Source: Antedon mediterranea (Eukaryota; Echinodermata; Crinoidea; Comatulida; Antedonidae). Taken from it: DNA of 64,000 nt. Shown here piece by piece: positions 52,401 to 61,798 of the stretch. Positions within the stretch are counted from its first letter, which is position 1. The number at the start of each line of letters is the position of its first letter. The translations under genes and the position numbers were made by a program. The notes under the pieces are model-generated. The model saw only the letters and a program-made list of their open reading frames with translations. It was not told where the DNA came from and did no database searches. The stretch lies in the NCBI RefSeq assembly GCF_964355755.1, contig NC_092680.1, positions 623,001 to 687,000 of the forward strand, read 5' to 3'.

Positions 52401-53262
52401 TAGTGTAGGCCTACTGTGAGAATTCAATACAATTACGTCAGATTAGGAGAAAACATCTGACAATTTTAATGTCAAAATTGTTTCAATTAATAATGCCTGG
52501 TTAAATTTCCGAGCAGTTTATCAACAATTCCCAGAATGGGTTCAAGTCCAACATTGCTCTTAGTTCAGTCTACTTGGATAAGGACTATAAACTATAAAAC
52601 GTCCAGTGTACACAGTTTGCCCGTGTGCACTTACCCAGTTCATCTTTTTAATTAATAATAATAATAAATCAAATCAAAGTGAAATTTATTAAATTTAAAA
52701 GAAAATCAGTTACTTACAAGGTCATCTATTGTCACCTCTGGTGGGGCTAAATAAAAATGTTAAAAAAAATATTAATAGTATTGCATTTATATTATGAATA
52801 TATAATTATAATATGCAATTTGTTTTGAAAATTCAAATATTAATTATTTAAAATTTGCAAACAATACAGGATACAAACAAATCATCAGGGGAGAATCCAG
52901 ACAGAAATCATGACAGCAAAAATGACAATATGAACTAGGTCTAGGGGCCTAGGCCTAGCCCTAGGCAGATATTAAAATGAAATTAAATATTACATTGTTA
53001 ACGGTCTTTCATTAAAAAATCATGGATTTTCCCCTGGGCCCTAATTTAGGCAGGGAGATGTAAACAAATTCATTTGTCCTGTCTAGCCTCTATTCTAGCT
53101 AGCCTAGGCTAGGCCTAGAGGCCAGCCAGTATTTATTAAACTAGGCCTAGCCTTGCCACTAGCTAGGAAGAGGCCTAGGCCTTATGCCTACTGGAATATA
53201 TAGGCTAGGCCCAAATGTTTTGTTGTTGTTCACTCACCAACAGATAGCTTCTTCTCAGGCAT
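34244..53262 (-). CDS. RGS22: RGS22 orthologue, regulator of G-protein signaling 22 (22 exons, complete)
   Basis: Multi-RGS-domain protein; in mammals RGS22 is testis-enriched and binds G-alpha subunits. Coding exons, first to last: 53238-53262, 52718-52746, 46939-47001, 46351-46587, 46104-46217, 44564-45753, 43693-43857, 43211-43391, 42491-42792, 41460-41943, 40938-41039, 40501-40695, 40084-40182 (or start 40176), 39603-39762, 39115-39293, 38149-38376, 37620-37781, 36887-37069, 36332-36484, 35588-35804, 35057-35137, 34244-34452. They sum to 4,758 nt with every phase consistent, giving 1,585 residues; I recall human as about 1,260, and the extra length is mostly the Ser-rich middle. Start MPEKKLSV resembles human MPEKRLTA. 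Recognisable blocks include EEYLATDNLFIEYFNAFLKL (residues 19-38), ERMPAFLHSDIYLEYRLAKV (about 133-152), YLNKKYFFGSNSPA (about 1155-1168) and PPSLQIDITPEQA (exon 18). No signal peptide or membrane segment was seen, so it is probably intracellular. All introns are GT-AG except intron 17 (GC-AG). A family match is certain; exact ends of exon 13 and the UTRs are not. Confidence 0.93.
34525..34676. repeat. 38-bp x 3 tandem repeat plus a short duplication (RGS22 intron 21)
   Basis: CACTGTATATTGGCATTG at 34525, 34563 and 34601, then ATTTCTAGGCTGTCTATTAA twice (about 34622 and 34650). Confidence 0.85.
34788..34916. repeat. Long near-perfect inverted repeat (foldback) in RGS22 intron 21
   Basis: Left arm 34788-34846, loop of 13 nt, right arm 34860-34916. 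Arms pair over about 57 bp, e.g. CAAGGCCGTAGTGAGAGGTT with AACCTCTCACTACGGCCTTG; the only difference is a short indel near the outer end. Could be a foldback transposon or a hairpin RNA source. Confidence 0.9.
35937..36284 (-). mobile_element. tRNA-related SINE with internal duplication, in RGS22 intron 19
   Basis: Minus strand: box B-like GGTTCGAATCC, a central part ending GTATAAATGGGTACCCGG, then GCGCTATAAATCC and a (TTA)n tail at 35937-35955. About 64 bp containing the box B is directly duplicated (36150-36274) with one or two differences. Confidence 0.65.
36571..36695. repeat. Inverted-repeat element with GATC-stem/CGAAA motif (RGS22 intron 18)
   Basis: GTTGATATAAAGTTTGCGGT and, inverted, GCAAACTTTATATCAAC border about 100 bp containing GATCAA...TTGATCGAAACGTCG. 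The outer motif recurs at 15303-15330 (GTTGATAAAGTTTGCGGTAC). Confidence 0.65.
36887..37781 (-). CDS. RGS22: RGS22 exons 17-18, C-terminal RGS domain joined across a GC-AG intron
   Basis: Exon 17 (37620-37781) reads LLEGKWVSSSREIIAFRHAM... and ends DILFWLEVQKFK. Exon 18 (36887-37069) starts EMYHNHTEESLIHQK and ends GPYAFREAQ. Human reads 'LLFWQEVQKYKDLCHSHCDE' across the same point, which fixes the junction. The donor there is AAG|gcaagt, a GC donor with otherwise perfect consensus; no in-frame GT donor fits. The last exon-18 residues lead into MTVFRVLYPHWNEF in exon 19. Confidence 0.92.
37463..37597. mobile_element. TTAA MITE copy in RGS22 intron 17, truncated
   Basis: Left TIR intact (TTAA GCTCTGTCTACACTATCAAA at 37463); the right end is lost after CATCACTACCATATTC. 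Its truncated end is about 20 bp from the GC splice donor of exon 17. Confidence 0.75.
38760..38895. repeat. 41-bp direct repeat, 3 units, with a distant inverted copy
   Basis: ACCATTCATACTTTGATCAC followed by ATTACTGG(C/T)CATTGAGTG three times (RGS22 intron 15). The reverse complement plus adjoining CCATAATGGTT is at 3908-3962. Confidence 0.85.
39115..39762 (-). CDS. RGS22: RGS22 exons 14-15, RGS domain
   Basis: Exon 14 (39603-39762) and exon 15 (39115-39293) join in phase 1 to give the core ...NRLELEHFKQFLEENYAVTD then LLCWMDIESFRR and YLNKKYFFGSNSPA. This is residue for residue similar to the human RGS22 segment around 'FEHFRQFLETHSSSMDLMCWTDIEQFRR' (from memory), the classic RGS helical bundle with its Trp-x-Asp-Ile-Glu helix. 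The domain continues into exon 16 (GGGWGKILLDRPPTQILIEA). Confidence 0.92.
41460..41943 (-). CDS. RGS22: RGS22 exon 10 with an in-frame TNQG/TNQH tandem repeat
   Basis: Phase is fixed by exon 9 ending AG|, completed by T (Ser), and by exon 11 starting in phase 0. Residues 769-930. The N-terminal part carries about nine copies of a 12-bp unit (plus-strand 41755-41860) encoding alternating TNQG and TNQH. The C-terminal part holds RPSSACSSRTSDVSSRASD and then a conserved block, RIENLLQGLMFEKKSGGFFM, that begins the second RGS region. Because the unit is a multiple of three, copy number can change without a frameshift, so length polymorphism is likely. Confidence 0.9.
42491..42792 (-). CDS. RGS22: RGS22 exon 9, Arg/Ser-rich linker
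   Basis: Starts in phase 0 (AGSALHKE) after exon 8 and ends in phase 2. Residues 669-768. It contains a basic, low-complexity run with repeated R-P-x-S-A/R motifs (RAASARSRPNSRASFSRPAS). Similar motifs occur in exons 6, 10 and 22, so this is a recurrent short linear motif rather than a folded domain. Function of the motif is unknown to me. Confidence 0.88.
42997..43138. mobile_element. TTAA-type MITE copy in RGS22 intron 8
   Basis: Left TIR GCTCTGTCTATACACTATC (2-bp insertion), right end GTTTGATAGTGACTTTAA lacks the TAGACAGAG part of the TIR. Degenerate copy. Confidence 0.7.
43489..43624. mobile_element. TTAA-type MITE copy in RGS22 intron 7
   Basis: Left end starts inside the TIR (TCTACACTATCAAACTTG); right end GTGTAGACAGAGCTTTA is near complete. 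Same core with TGATGATGTCATATCACTAT. Confidence 0.7.
44150..44285 (+). mobile_element. SINE-like repeat, family 2, second copy (RGS22 intron 6)
   Basis: CGGATAAGGACTATAAACCA, GTCCAGTGTACAC, GTGCACTTTAGAGAACC, AGTACATC and GAGTAGGGGGTTGC match the 32.3-kb copy in the opposite orientation. Confidence 0.55.
44564..45753 (-). CDS. RGS22: RGS22 exon 6, large Ser/acidic exon opening the first RGS-like region
   Basis: The longest exon (1,190 nt, residues about 157-553). It opens in frame after the exon-5 block ending AKVVSQTE. Early residues contain FICLGETQTTQTDDWYNDV, matching the human 'SLGEASYTQTKDWF' region. The middle is Ser/Pro-rich with the short repeat SRPLSAQSRPTSARPPSA and an acidic stretch SDEEEDDN. 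The end, IDAFKNFLCGNLGEKYWSLW, is the start of an RGS-like fold that continues into exons 7 and 8. Donor CA|gtaagt, phase 2. Confidence 0.9.
47532..47664. mobile_element. TTAA MITE copy in RGS22 intron 2, both ends intact
   Basis: TTAA at 47532, TIR AGCTCTGTCTACACTATC, inverted end GATAGTGTAGACAGGGCT and TTAA at 47661. The best example here of a TTAA-to-TTAA insertion. Confidence 0.8.
48074..48857. mobile_element. hAT-like nonautonomous DNA transposon, 784 bp, in RGS22 intron 2
   Basis: Ends AGGGCCGTAGCCAGG and, inverted, AGGCCCGTAGCCAGG, followed inward by G-rich/C-rich tracts. The flanks GTTGATCC (48066-48073) and GTTGATGC (48858-48865) look like an 8-bp target duplication with one mismatch, as made by hAT elements. 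It carries a 110-codon ORF (48174-48506) that I do not recognise. Confidence 0.65.
49084..49096. promoter_or_regulatory. RFX X-box-like site in RGS22 intron 2
   Basis: GTTGCTAGGTAAC is a near-palindromic match to the RFX consensus GTNRCC(N0-3)RGYAAC with one mismatch. It lies in the 5.7-kb second intron, about 4.2 kb downstream of the start codon. RFX factors drive ciliary and sperm-axoneme genes, which would suit RGS22. Function is inference; a chance match is possible. Confidence 0.35.
50452..51092. repeat. Two diverged copies of a repeat of about 200 bp (RGS22 intron 2)
   Basis: Copy 1 about 50452-50670, copy 2 about 50916-51092. Shared blocks: TTTTTTGTTGAATATG, CATTTTAATGTCACATAAT, AATGTAATTTAAAGCAAAAA, TGTCAGACAAT and TTTTGTCTTTTT(G/A)TAAGT. 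Confidence 0.8.
50693..50705. promoter_or_regulatory. Second X-box-like site in RGS22 intron 2
   Basis: GTTGCCTAGCAAT matches the RFX X-box with one mismatch at the last base. It lies 1.6 kb from the first site in the same intron. Single-site evidence only. Confidence 0.3.
52500..52668 (+). mobile_element. SINE-like repeat, family 2, third copy (RGS22 intron 2)
   Basis: GGGTTCAAGTCC (box B-like), then TTGGATAAGGACTATAAACT and TCCAGTGTACAC, GTGTGCACTTACC, ending in (AATAAT)n at 52650-52668, next to exon 2. A second box B-like GGGTTCGAGTC lies at 52370. Confidence 0.5.
52938..53225. repeat. CTAG/AGGCCT-rich stretch in RGS22 intron 1
   Basis: Many overlapping copies of CCTAGG, GGCCTAGGCC and GCTAGGCC, e.g. 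GGGGCCTAGGCCTAGCCCTA, in a locally GC-rich patch between exons 1 and 2. Confidence 0.75.
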
Positions 53263-55869
53263 ATCTATCTATCTTTAATAGCACTTTACAAATTACTGCA
53301 TTCGTTAGGCCTCGATTAGCTTAGGAATTAGGGTAGGCAGTACCGGATTTAACTCTCTCTAGCCTACCAGGCAACAGCCCAGTGCGCCTGTAAAGTTACT
53401 GCTAACTCAGCAGCAGCAGTGGAAACGTGGTAAGGCGGAGAGTCCAAAAACTTCAACATCCACCATCCTATCCATGTGTATTGTGCTGTTATACTAGCAT
53501 ATAAATGGCAAAACAATGCTGCGTTTGTGCGAGAAACGTGTAATCTTGTTGTAATATTTTGTTTGGTTGACTGATTGCATTTAAATCAATATTTATATAT
53601 GGACAACTATCCAGTAGTTTTCTTTCGTACTCTTCCCCCTAATCGGCGGTATGTTGCTATGCGTTGGTAAGCTGTACGCCTGACTGAGTTTACGTAACCT
53701 TCGACAGTAGGGAAGTTCCCTTTTGTTCCTTTTGAAATCAGTTTCATTGCCTTTTGTACGAAATTTATTTTATTACAGTAATGTATCTAAATTCTTATTT
53801 GACAATTTAGTATCAGCATGGTAAAGCGTTTTCGGAAGCTGATGGTTTCCAATGAAAGTTACACAATATTCGTTTAATAGAAAAAAATAATTATGCCAAA
53901 CGCTACAGCTACACTGTCATCACATTCTATTCTATTCAAAGTAGAATTAGACTTCCATGATCTATTTCCATTTTGATACATTTGTACTGTATTTTACCAC
54001 TTGTTGGGTTGTAGTTTTTCGTAAGATAGGGAACGTTTATTGGATTGGACCTGGACCATTAGCATACACCTCCATCCAACAATTAAAGTCTCCCTCAAAC
54101 CTCCGTCGTCGAATAACTCTACTAAAAACCCACTAGATAATAAACGACGCATTAAAAACTACCTGCTGGGTAATAAACGCCCCACCCAAGCATTGATTAC
54201 AGAGTGAAATAAGGCAAAATTTGTTTTTTGATATCTTTCATTTGGGACCCAAAAAAATGTCCCCTAATAGGAGTGTCTTAAAGGAGGAGTTTACTAGTAG
54301 TAGGCCTACTACTGTGGTCTTTTTTGTAAACAAGCTATTGAGGGCGCTAACCTAATCTATTTATTTATTAAACAGATCATGATGTTTTTTTTTCAATCCT
54401 TCATTGTAGCTTAAGTTAATGAAGGCACTTGTATATTTTGTCTGCTTTACTTGTCCTATTAAAATATCTTATCATGTCATGTCATGTCATGTCATGTCAT
54501 ATCATGTCATGTCATGTCATGTCATGTCATGTCATGTCATGTTACCATCTGACTGTTGTATATAATTTATGCATTATTTGTCCTATACTTTTATTTTGAT
54601 TCATATTCTTATATACTATTGTTCCTCGATATTTGCATAAATGAATTCATTGATTGATATAATCTCAATTTCAATGACTATTTACTTTTTTACAATGCTG
54701 TGAAATTTTTATCTGTCATTCAGAATGATTAGATAGAACATTTATATTATCAACAATTCCTTATTATTGTTTGATGAACAAGGGATTAACTTTGAGGAAA
54801 AAGATTAATCGGATTTCAATTTCTCAAAAAAACAAAAATTAAAAATTAAAAAACAATAAATAAATGTTGATGTTCCTATGGTGTTTTTTCGAATTGTTTG
54901 TGTACCTGTTCTCGGCTTCCGTCGGATTTTGAGCGACTCCCGGGTCTCAGAGCATGTCGTGGATTGTGGATAGATCACTCTATTCAAAGTTTATCAGGGC
55001 AGAGTTAAACTACAAAGTAATTTTGCCCACGGGTTTTTCCTTTAATGGTCCATTATCTGTCTGAATCTACTGAGAAACAAACATCGTTCGTCTCATGAAA
55101 GCTATGCATAAGCCTACTACCTGACACAATTTGACATTAACAATATCGATGTCAATTTTATCGTTATTTATTTGTTAAAACATTAATAAGCAAATGTCAT
55201 CAACCGATATAGCACATAATGCCATTATTAAAAATTATATTTATAAAATAAATAGGAAGAGCGTCATTGTCTTATAGAGTGTTTTGATCTGATGGTGACC
55301 ATGGTAAAGACACGTGCATCCTCAACAAGGTATTGTGTAAAACATATTCATGATCGTTCTGAAATAATATCAACCTCATCATCTTTATTTATAATATTAA
55401 TATACACCTAAAATTAACCTCGCACGCGTTTGATGTATTCTTTATACTTTCTATTCATTCAAGACAATTGGTACTAATTCTGTCAATCATGTTTTTGTAT
55501 GTACATTGTAATATGAATGTCTTTGTTTACTTGTATTGTATAATCATATTACTAATTAGTTATTATTATTATTAGTTATTATTATTATTAGTTATTATTA
55601 TTGCCTTAGGATGTTTGGAGCAGCATGAATAATACAAAGTTAAGCAACATAATAAAAAAAAATTAAAATATACCGTGTAAATATAATACGGTTATTTAAT
55701 TAATACATTGAGATACAATGAAAAGAGAGAAACAAGATAAGGGAAGCGTATGACAGTAAGCTATCTTCATTTTGACACAATGTTGGTACGATACACTTGT
55801 CTATTGATGCTGAACTAAAGCATGTCTCATTCGTTCTGCTGATAATTTGAAATTTACGTCAAAGCAAAA
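53263..55869. promoter_or_regulatory. Divergent intergenic region between RGS22 and the F-type lectin
   Basis: 2.6 kb containing both presumed promoters. Less AT-rich just upstream of RGS22 exon 1 (53340-53470), fitting a 5'UTR/promoter. No definite TATA box or initiator could be assigned. The ATGTC microsatellite sits in the middle. Confidence 0.45.
54471..54541. repeat. (ATGTC)n microsatellite
   Basis: About 14 pentamer units, one with ATATC. Confidence 0.95.
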
Positions 55870-58800
55870 ATGGATGTGCGGAAATATGCAATTTTGGTTC
55901 TTTTCGTTGCATCTTATTGCAGAAGCCAAAAAGGTGGTGGCTCAGGTATGCTGTTTCTATTTCTAATTTATGTTGTCGTTCTGCGGTTCTAGTAAGAGCA
56001 GAAATGAGAAAATGGATTATGAATTAACCAAGTCTATGTATTTTTGACAATTCAGATACCATTATAATTGTTTATAGGCCTAATTCAAAAATGAAAGATA
56101 CAAAAAAAATGTACAATTTTCTTTGGTCTTTGATACTTAAAAATAAATTTCGTTATCATATTATATTATTTCTTATATATTTCGTATATTAGTATCTATA
56201 TATAAATTTACGTACGGGCAAAATTCAATAAATTTATTTCTAGAATTTTTACTGGATGGTATATAAAGTTGGTTCATACTTTCGGTACTAGTTTTAACCA
56301 TCTGATGTAACCCTGTTTACTAATTAAATTTAGTTAGGTAATTAGTTATTGACGATTAAAACGAATTTAGGTTCAACGATTTGCCCCAAATAGGGGTGTT
56401 TTCCAATCGTGGTATACACTGTCTAATGAATGTCCATGGAAAAATACCCGCACACAATAATAGGAGGATGCTTTAACTTCGCATTTTCCTATCTCCTCCT
56501 ACGATAATTATTTTTAATAGCTGAAAACCGGTTGAACAGCTCGAGTACAGCATCATAATGTTGAAGACAGGCCGATTTTCTTTAAAAAAATACTATTTTG
56601 ATAGATTTAATATACATTTATACAACTGTTTTGATCTGCGATAAATGGGACATTCCAATCTCTGTTCCACAAGTGTCTATTCTCTCAGGCGTCGTAAAGA
56701 CAAGTACTGTACAGTCATAACCGAAATTCGATCCATTTTATCCAATCTGTGCTGCAGAGGTTGGATATAGGTTTTTTTTAACGAATAATGATCTAGCCTT
56801 TCCAGTCGCCGTCTATTAAATAATCATGTTTATTATTGCAGTCAAACCGCCACCCACAACACCCCCCCCCCCCCATCACTGGCATGAGTACCGTAGCGTT
56901 GTAAGGCCAGTAGATGACAGGCCTAACAGTACAAAGGATCACATGCCCTAAACGCAGAACAACTTTGGTGGTTAGAAACCAACTTAAGTATGAATTGGCT
57001 CTAAGAAACAATTGAAAACCATTAGACCTACTAATTAAGTTGAGTTAGATAATTATTTATTGACGATTAAAGCGAATTTACGATTTTCCCCTAATAGAGG
57101 TGTTTACTTTATTACTGACAGTTCCTTCTGAACGTTTATATTAATTAATAATGTAATTACTCTACAAAAAAATATAAACGTCGTATTAGTGATGTATCGT
57201 TACATGTACTGTACTATTTCAATCGACTATACGGTGACAGTTTCAACAAAGTATTAAATAGCAATGTTTTACTGTGTTTAGTCATGGAGGTATAAATACC
57301 TCCATGGTTTAGTGGTATATTATTTGTAAAACAGGAAAACAATTACTATTTCGTTACTAAATGGAAGAATATATTTAGAAATTGTTCGTCTTTGCACCCA
57401 TCCTGTTCCCCATCCTTCATCCCTCATGTTGCATACAAACCACAAATTCAGTTTGTTTCAAAACAATTGGTCTTATTTTTTGACAAGTTTCTCTTTCGGA
57501 AGTAATTCACAGGGTGCTAATTTTAGTTGAGTACATAAATCACCGTGTCTATTTATTCGTTCCTGTAAACAACATGTATTATTTTCCTGCATGTACATTT
57601 GAAGTCGCCAGTTTTTTAACGCTGAAATTACTATGTATTCGAGAACCATCTGTGGGCACGAACTAGATGGTACGCGAGCGAAGCGAGCGTACCAATCTAG
57701 TCCTTAAAATTCAGGAAAGTGGCATAGTCTATCACATGTGCGGCCCTTCAATAAACATCAGTTTGCCAAATGTGAGCACGTACCGTTCAGTGGTTTTGGA
57801 GTAGATGCGTAAAATACGCGAAAAAACGTAGTAGCAATAATATATAGATAATGATGATGATGATAATTATGATGATGATAATATTAACAATAATAATAAA
57901 AACAAACATCAACAAACAACAATAATAATACATTTTGCATTCGTATTTAATTTATTCTTTAATTTAGGATTAAGAGCAACTTTCATAGAAGCAAAACAGA
58001 GTTCTACACATAGTTCTGGGGCAGTTGCTGGTAGAGCCATCGATGGAAACACAGATGGGGATTTTGAGGAAAATACGTGTAGCCATACCGGTAGTGCTAT
58101 AACAGTCACTTTTTATATCATAATATATGTTTATGAAATAATGTGATAGTGATGATGCGCATATTGATGCTGATGATGGTGAAGGTGATGATGATACTGG
58201 TGATGATGATTCTGATCCTGATAATTTTGATGATGCGTGTACTGATGCTGATGATAGTGATGGTGATGATACTGCTGATGATGACGATGCGTATACTAAT
58301 TCTGATGATGGGGATGGTGATGATAATAGAGATGGTGATGATAATGGTGATGATGTTGATAATGATGCGTATACTGATTCTGATGATGATAATTATGATG
58401 CGTATGCTGATGCTGCGGATGCTGATGATTATGCAACGTCGGTAGTATCTTTTTCTCTGCGGTGTAACATCATACCCTTTCATTATACAGGTTTTATTTC
58501 TCAAAAGCTTTGTAGTGATATGACACTATCATGTCCATAATATGGGCATATCACACTTTTTTTGTCACATAAAGTTTGATAGTGTAGACAGAGCTTAAGA
58601 CCGTTTTTGTTCTATAATAACATTTTTCTTAAGTAACCGTAGCCTATACCGCAAAGCTGCTCCTTTTCAGTTCAGGCGAATGAAGATATCAAGATTCCAA
58701 CATACCGATCGGAGCAGGAATATGTATTTCTATATCTTGTACATGTTGCAGTAAAGATTTGTGTCAACATTCTTTTAAAACCTGGTTACAAAGGATTGGT

Positions 58801-59807
58801 AGTAATTAGTGAGGAAGATTAGGCCGAGTGCATGTCTCATAGTTTGTATATAGTGGCGATTATTATGTAGGCCAAGACTTTTTTTAATAAAGACGACGTA
58901 TGGTTATAAGCAATGCACATGATTTAATCTATGGAATAAGTAAAGGAATAAAGTGACCTCCAAAAAAGCATAGGATTGACATACCATACATTGCACCAAG
59001 CTCCTGCTCATGAATTTGAAAAACTGTACTGAATGCAGTCAATATCGGACCATTTTGGACAAAATATACTGTTATTTTCGTTGACCATGCCCTTTATTGT
59101 AAATTATTGATCTAAGATCAAATCTAATCTAAGATTTGCTTATATAGGAGAATAAAAAAGAGCATTAGGAGTGTGTATAATAACATAGTAGAGTACAGTA
59201 TAAGAGCATAATGAAAGAGAGTATCAGCGTTCCATAGGTGATGCTGCTGGTGCTACTACTACTGATGATTCTGGTGATAATGATAATGTGTTGAGAATAA
59301 TATGCATTGTCTTATCTTAATAATGCATAGTTTATATTCAATAATTGCATCTTTTCTCAGCTGAAGCATTAAACAATTCGTGGTGGTATGTTGATTTAAG
59401 ATCACGGCAGACTATCTCAAAGATTGATATATATAATAGACAAGACTGCTGTGGTAAGTTTAAAAACAACATTAAACTAAAAATATAATAAAAATCAATT
59501 GTATGGTTATATAAGTTAAGTATGCCGAACATCCAAGAATAGATATTTCCTGTACATTTATATGTATCTTCTCAAACTAGGTGATAGACTGGAAGGTGCT
59601 GAGATTCGTGTCGGTAATAACAAAGTATCACCTTTTACTGGAAATGCACAATGTGGAGCTACTATTACAACATCTGTGATTGGTTCAAATCCAATCGAAA
59701 TTATATGTAACCAACCAATCACAGGGCAGTACGTTAGTGTTTATCTTCCCAGAAGGAAACCTCTTACTCTTTGTGAAGTACAGATTTATGCAGGTATCAC
59801 CCGATAA
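55870..59807 (+). CDS. Secreted F-type lectin (fucolectin), 4 exons
   Basis: Fucose-binding lectin, secreted and probably defensive or egg/body-fluid glycan binding. Exons: 55870-55945, 57968-58090, 59361-59453 (or from 59367), 59581-59807, all joins in phase 1, GT-AG; 519 nt, 172 residues. Residues 1-19 (MDVRKYAILVLFVASYCRS) are a signal peptide, then QKGGGSG. The rest is one F-type domain: AKQSSTHSSGAVAGRAIDGN, SWWYVDL, NRQDCCGDRLEGAEIRVG, and LTLCEVQIYAG near the C-terminus. The fucose-site triad is visible: His in CSHTG, then R-x-D-x4-R (RQDCCGDR) with the vicinal CysCys. Single-domain size matches eel-type fucolectins. Start chosen as the only ATG in front of the hydrophobic leader. It diverges from RGS22 with 2.6 kb between start codons. 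Confidence 0.92.
57662..57701. repeat. Hairpin repeat GGTACGC-GAGCGAAGCGA (lectin intron 1)
   Basis: Arms ACTAGATGGTACGC and GCGTACCAATCTAGT around loop GAGCGAAGCGA. The loop is the reverse complement of that at 63815-63853. Confidence 0.85.
58145..58430. repeat. Degenerate GAT-trinucleotide-rich tract in lectin intron 2
   Basis: Long run of GATGATG/GATGCTGATG-type triplets with recurring GATGCGTATACTGATTCTGA. It opens artefactual frames on both strands. Confidence 0.9.
58513..58598. mobile_element. 5'-truncated TTAA MITE copy in lectin intron 2
   Basis: Starts mid-core (TAGTGATATGACACTATCAT) and ends with intact TIR GATAGTGTAGACAGAGC and TTAA at 58595. Confidence 0.7.
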
Positions 59808-60413
59808 ATTTCTGGAACTCTTGGTCCACAAATATACTACTGAGGATACACAGTGTATCAACAGTAACAAGAAATATTTCTTACAAAAAACGCCGCGTAA
59901 CTTTTTTACTGGACAGTTGTAAGAACAGTCTTTATTAATCTAATATAATAGGTCGGCCAATCAAAACGCAAGTGAACAATTGGGACTTTACTTGTGATTT
60001 ATGTCATTGGCCAGTCAGCACAGTCGTTTCTTTCTAGAATTAAACGCACAAACTTGTATTGGGAATAATGTATGTGGTTATTAATATCGCATTTAGGTAT
60101 TGATAATAATAATAATATGGCTTTTGAATATATAATTACTGTCTGTAGAATAACATTTATACATTTTCGGTTCGCGATGAAAAGTTATATGAATGGATTT
60201 GTAATAGGTATTTATAATAATAGTATATGGGTTGTATTATTGCTAAGCTATCACCAAATCGCGTTATAACATTATTTCTCAGGGTTTTTTGCACCATTGA
60301 TCAATACCAAACGCGTATCGGTATTATAGTTTTTAATGAATCATTACATTAATACAAATACCCAATTAAATCAATCGCGTCAGTCCAATTCCGACTTATG
60401 TTTCGATCACATA

Positions 60414-60569
60414 GTTCTGTGTCTACACTGTCCCAACTAGTTTAACAAAAAAAGTGTGATGTGCCCAAATATGGTAGTGATATGCCCGATTATCGTAGTG
60501 ATATGACATCGTCATGTCTATATAATATGGGCACATCATATTTAGTTTGATAGTATAGACAGAGCTTAA
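60414..60569. mobile_element. TTAA-type MITE copy downstream of the lectin gene
   Basis: Left end TCTGTGTCTACACTGTCCCA, core TGTGCCCAAATATGGTAGTG twice, right end GATAGTATAGACAGAGC followed by TTAA at 60566. Confidence 0.75.
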
Positions 60570-60595
60570 GGATTATATTTAAAAAATGTTTTCTT

Positions 60596-60830
60596 ACATT
60601 TTGAACGGAAGTATTTATTTGGTTATAAGCCCAATTTTCCAGTCTTAATTTTACATTTTGAAAAAAAAAAGTATTTTATTTGTTGATAAGCCCAATTGTG
60701 CAGTCTTATTTTACATTTTGAACGAAAGTATTTATTTGTTGATAAGCCCAATTTTGCAGTCTTATTTTACATTTTAAACGAAAGTATTTATTTGTTGATA
60801 AGCCGAATTTTCCAGTTTAATAATAATGAC
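60596..60830. repeat. 57-bp tandem repeat, 4 units
   Basis: Units start ACATTTTGAACGAAAGTATT and include TTGTTGATAAGCCCAATTTT and CAGTCTTATTTT. Followed by AATAATGACC...CTTCCACAGTGC. Confidence 0.9.
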
Positions 60831-61427
60831 CCCTTCCACAGTGCTTATACCATATACATTTTACATGATATTGACCGTGGGTTCTTTACGCCTCTGATGC
60901 ATTTGTTTTTATTGTACCTTTTTAATAAATTATTATATGTTTAGGCCTGATCACACCCAATTTAATGAAACGGTCAGATTCCGATTTCAATTGAACGAAA
61001 GTAGTACTGTATTTATTATTCATTTATTCTATAGTTTTACAGATAGCACCTGTGGACAGTAGCAGAATCGGGTGTTCATTGATAAGCCAAGGGTCCCATG
61101 GCGTTAGCCGATATCTTGAGCATTTGACTCTTGTGTCAACCTGTAACACAAATTATTCTTCAAAATATAAAGAAAGAACCTCACACGTCTTTTTTGTGAG
61201 TGATACACTATGGATATGCCCACGGAAATAATATGTGGACATTGCAAACAATCATAGGCCTACAGTAACAAACATAACATGGCTAATAAGCATAACATTC
61301 AGACTTGCTTGTTTTCTAGTGGATTTTTATTTACTTTAGCATGTAGAATAAAACTAGTAACAGTGGCTATATTAATAATTATACTGATTATCCTTGATGT
61401 TATCGCGTCTAATAATAAAATATTTTG

Positions 61428-61575
61428 TTGTTGATAAGCCCAATTTTTCAGCCTTGATTTTACATTTTGAACGAAAGTATTTATTTGTTGATAAGCCCAA
61501 TTTTGCAGTCTTAATAATGACCCTTCCACAGTGCATTTTACATGATATTGACCGAGGGTTTTTACGCCTCTATAG
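61428..61575. repeat. Partial duplicate of the 60.7-60.9-kb block
   Basis: Repeats the 57-bp unit and then TAATGACCCTTCCACAGTGC, TTTACATGATATTGACCG and TTTACGCCTCT as at 60830-60895. One more lone unit is at 61698-61745. Confidence 0.85.
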
Positions 61576-61793
61576 CCACTAATCAATACAATAAGTAATG
61601 TACTTTTTTAAATGAATATTGAAATGTTTCAACATACCCAATTAAAAAAAACGGTCCGTTTTCGAGTTCAATCTTTTGATTAGAGAGGTTGGAGTTTCAT
61701 TTTGAACGAAAGTATTTATTTGATTGATAAGCCAAATTTCTAGTCCTAATGATTTGAGATTCAACGGGTTTTGCTTTCAATTGTATAATAATA

Positions 61794-61798
<5 letters not shown>

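Noticed and set aside
58118-58504. ORFs of about 100-128 codons rich in Ile or Met
   Set aside because: Shadow of the GAT-rich tract in lectin intron 2.
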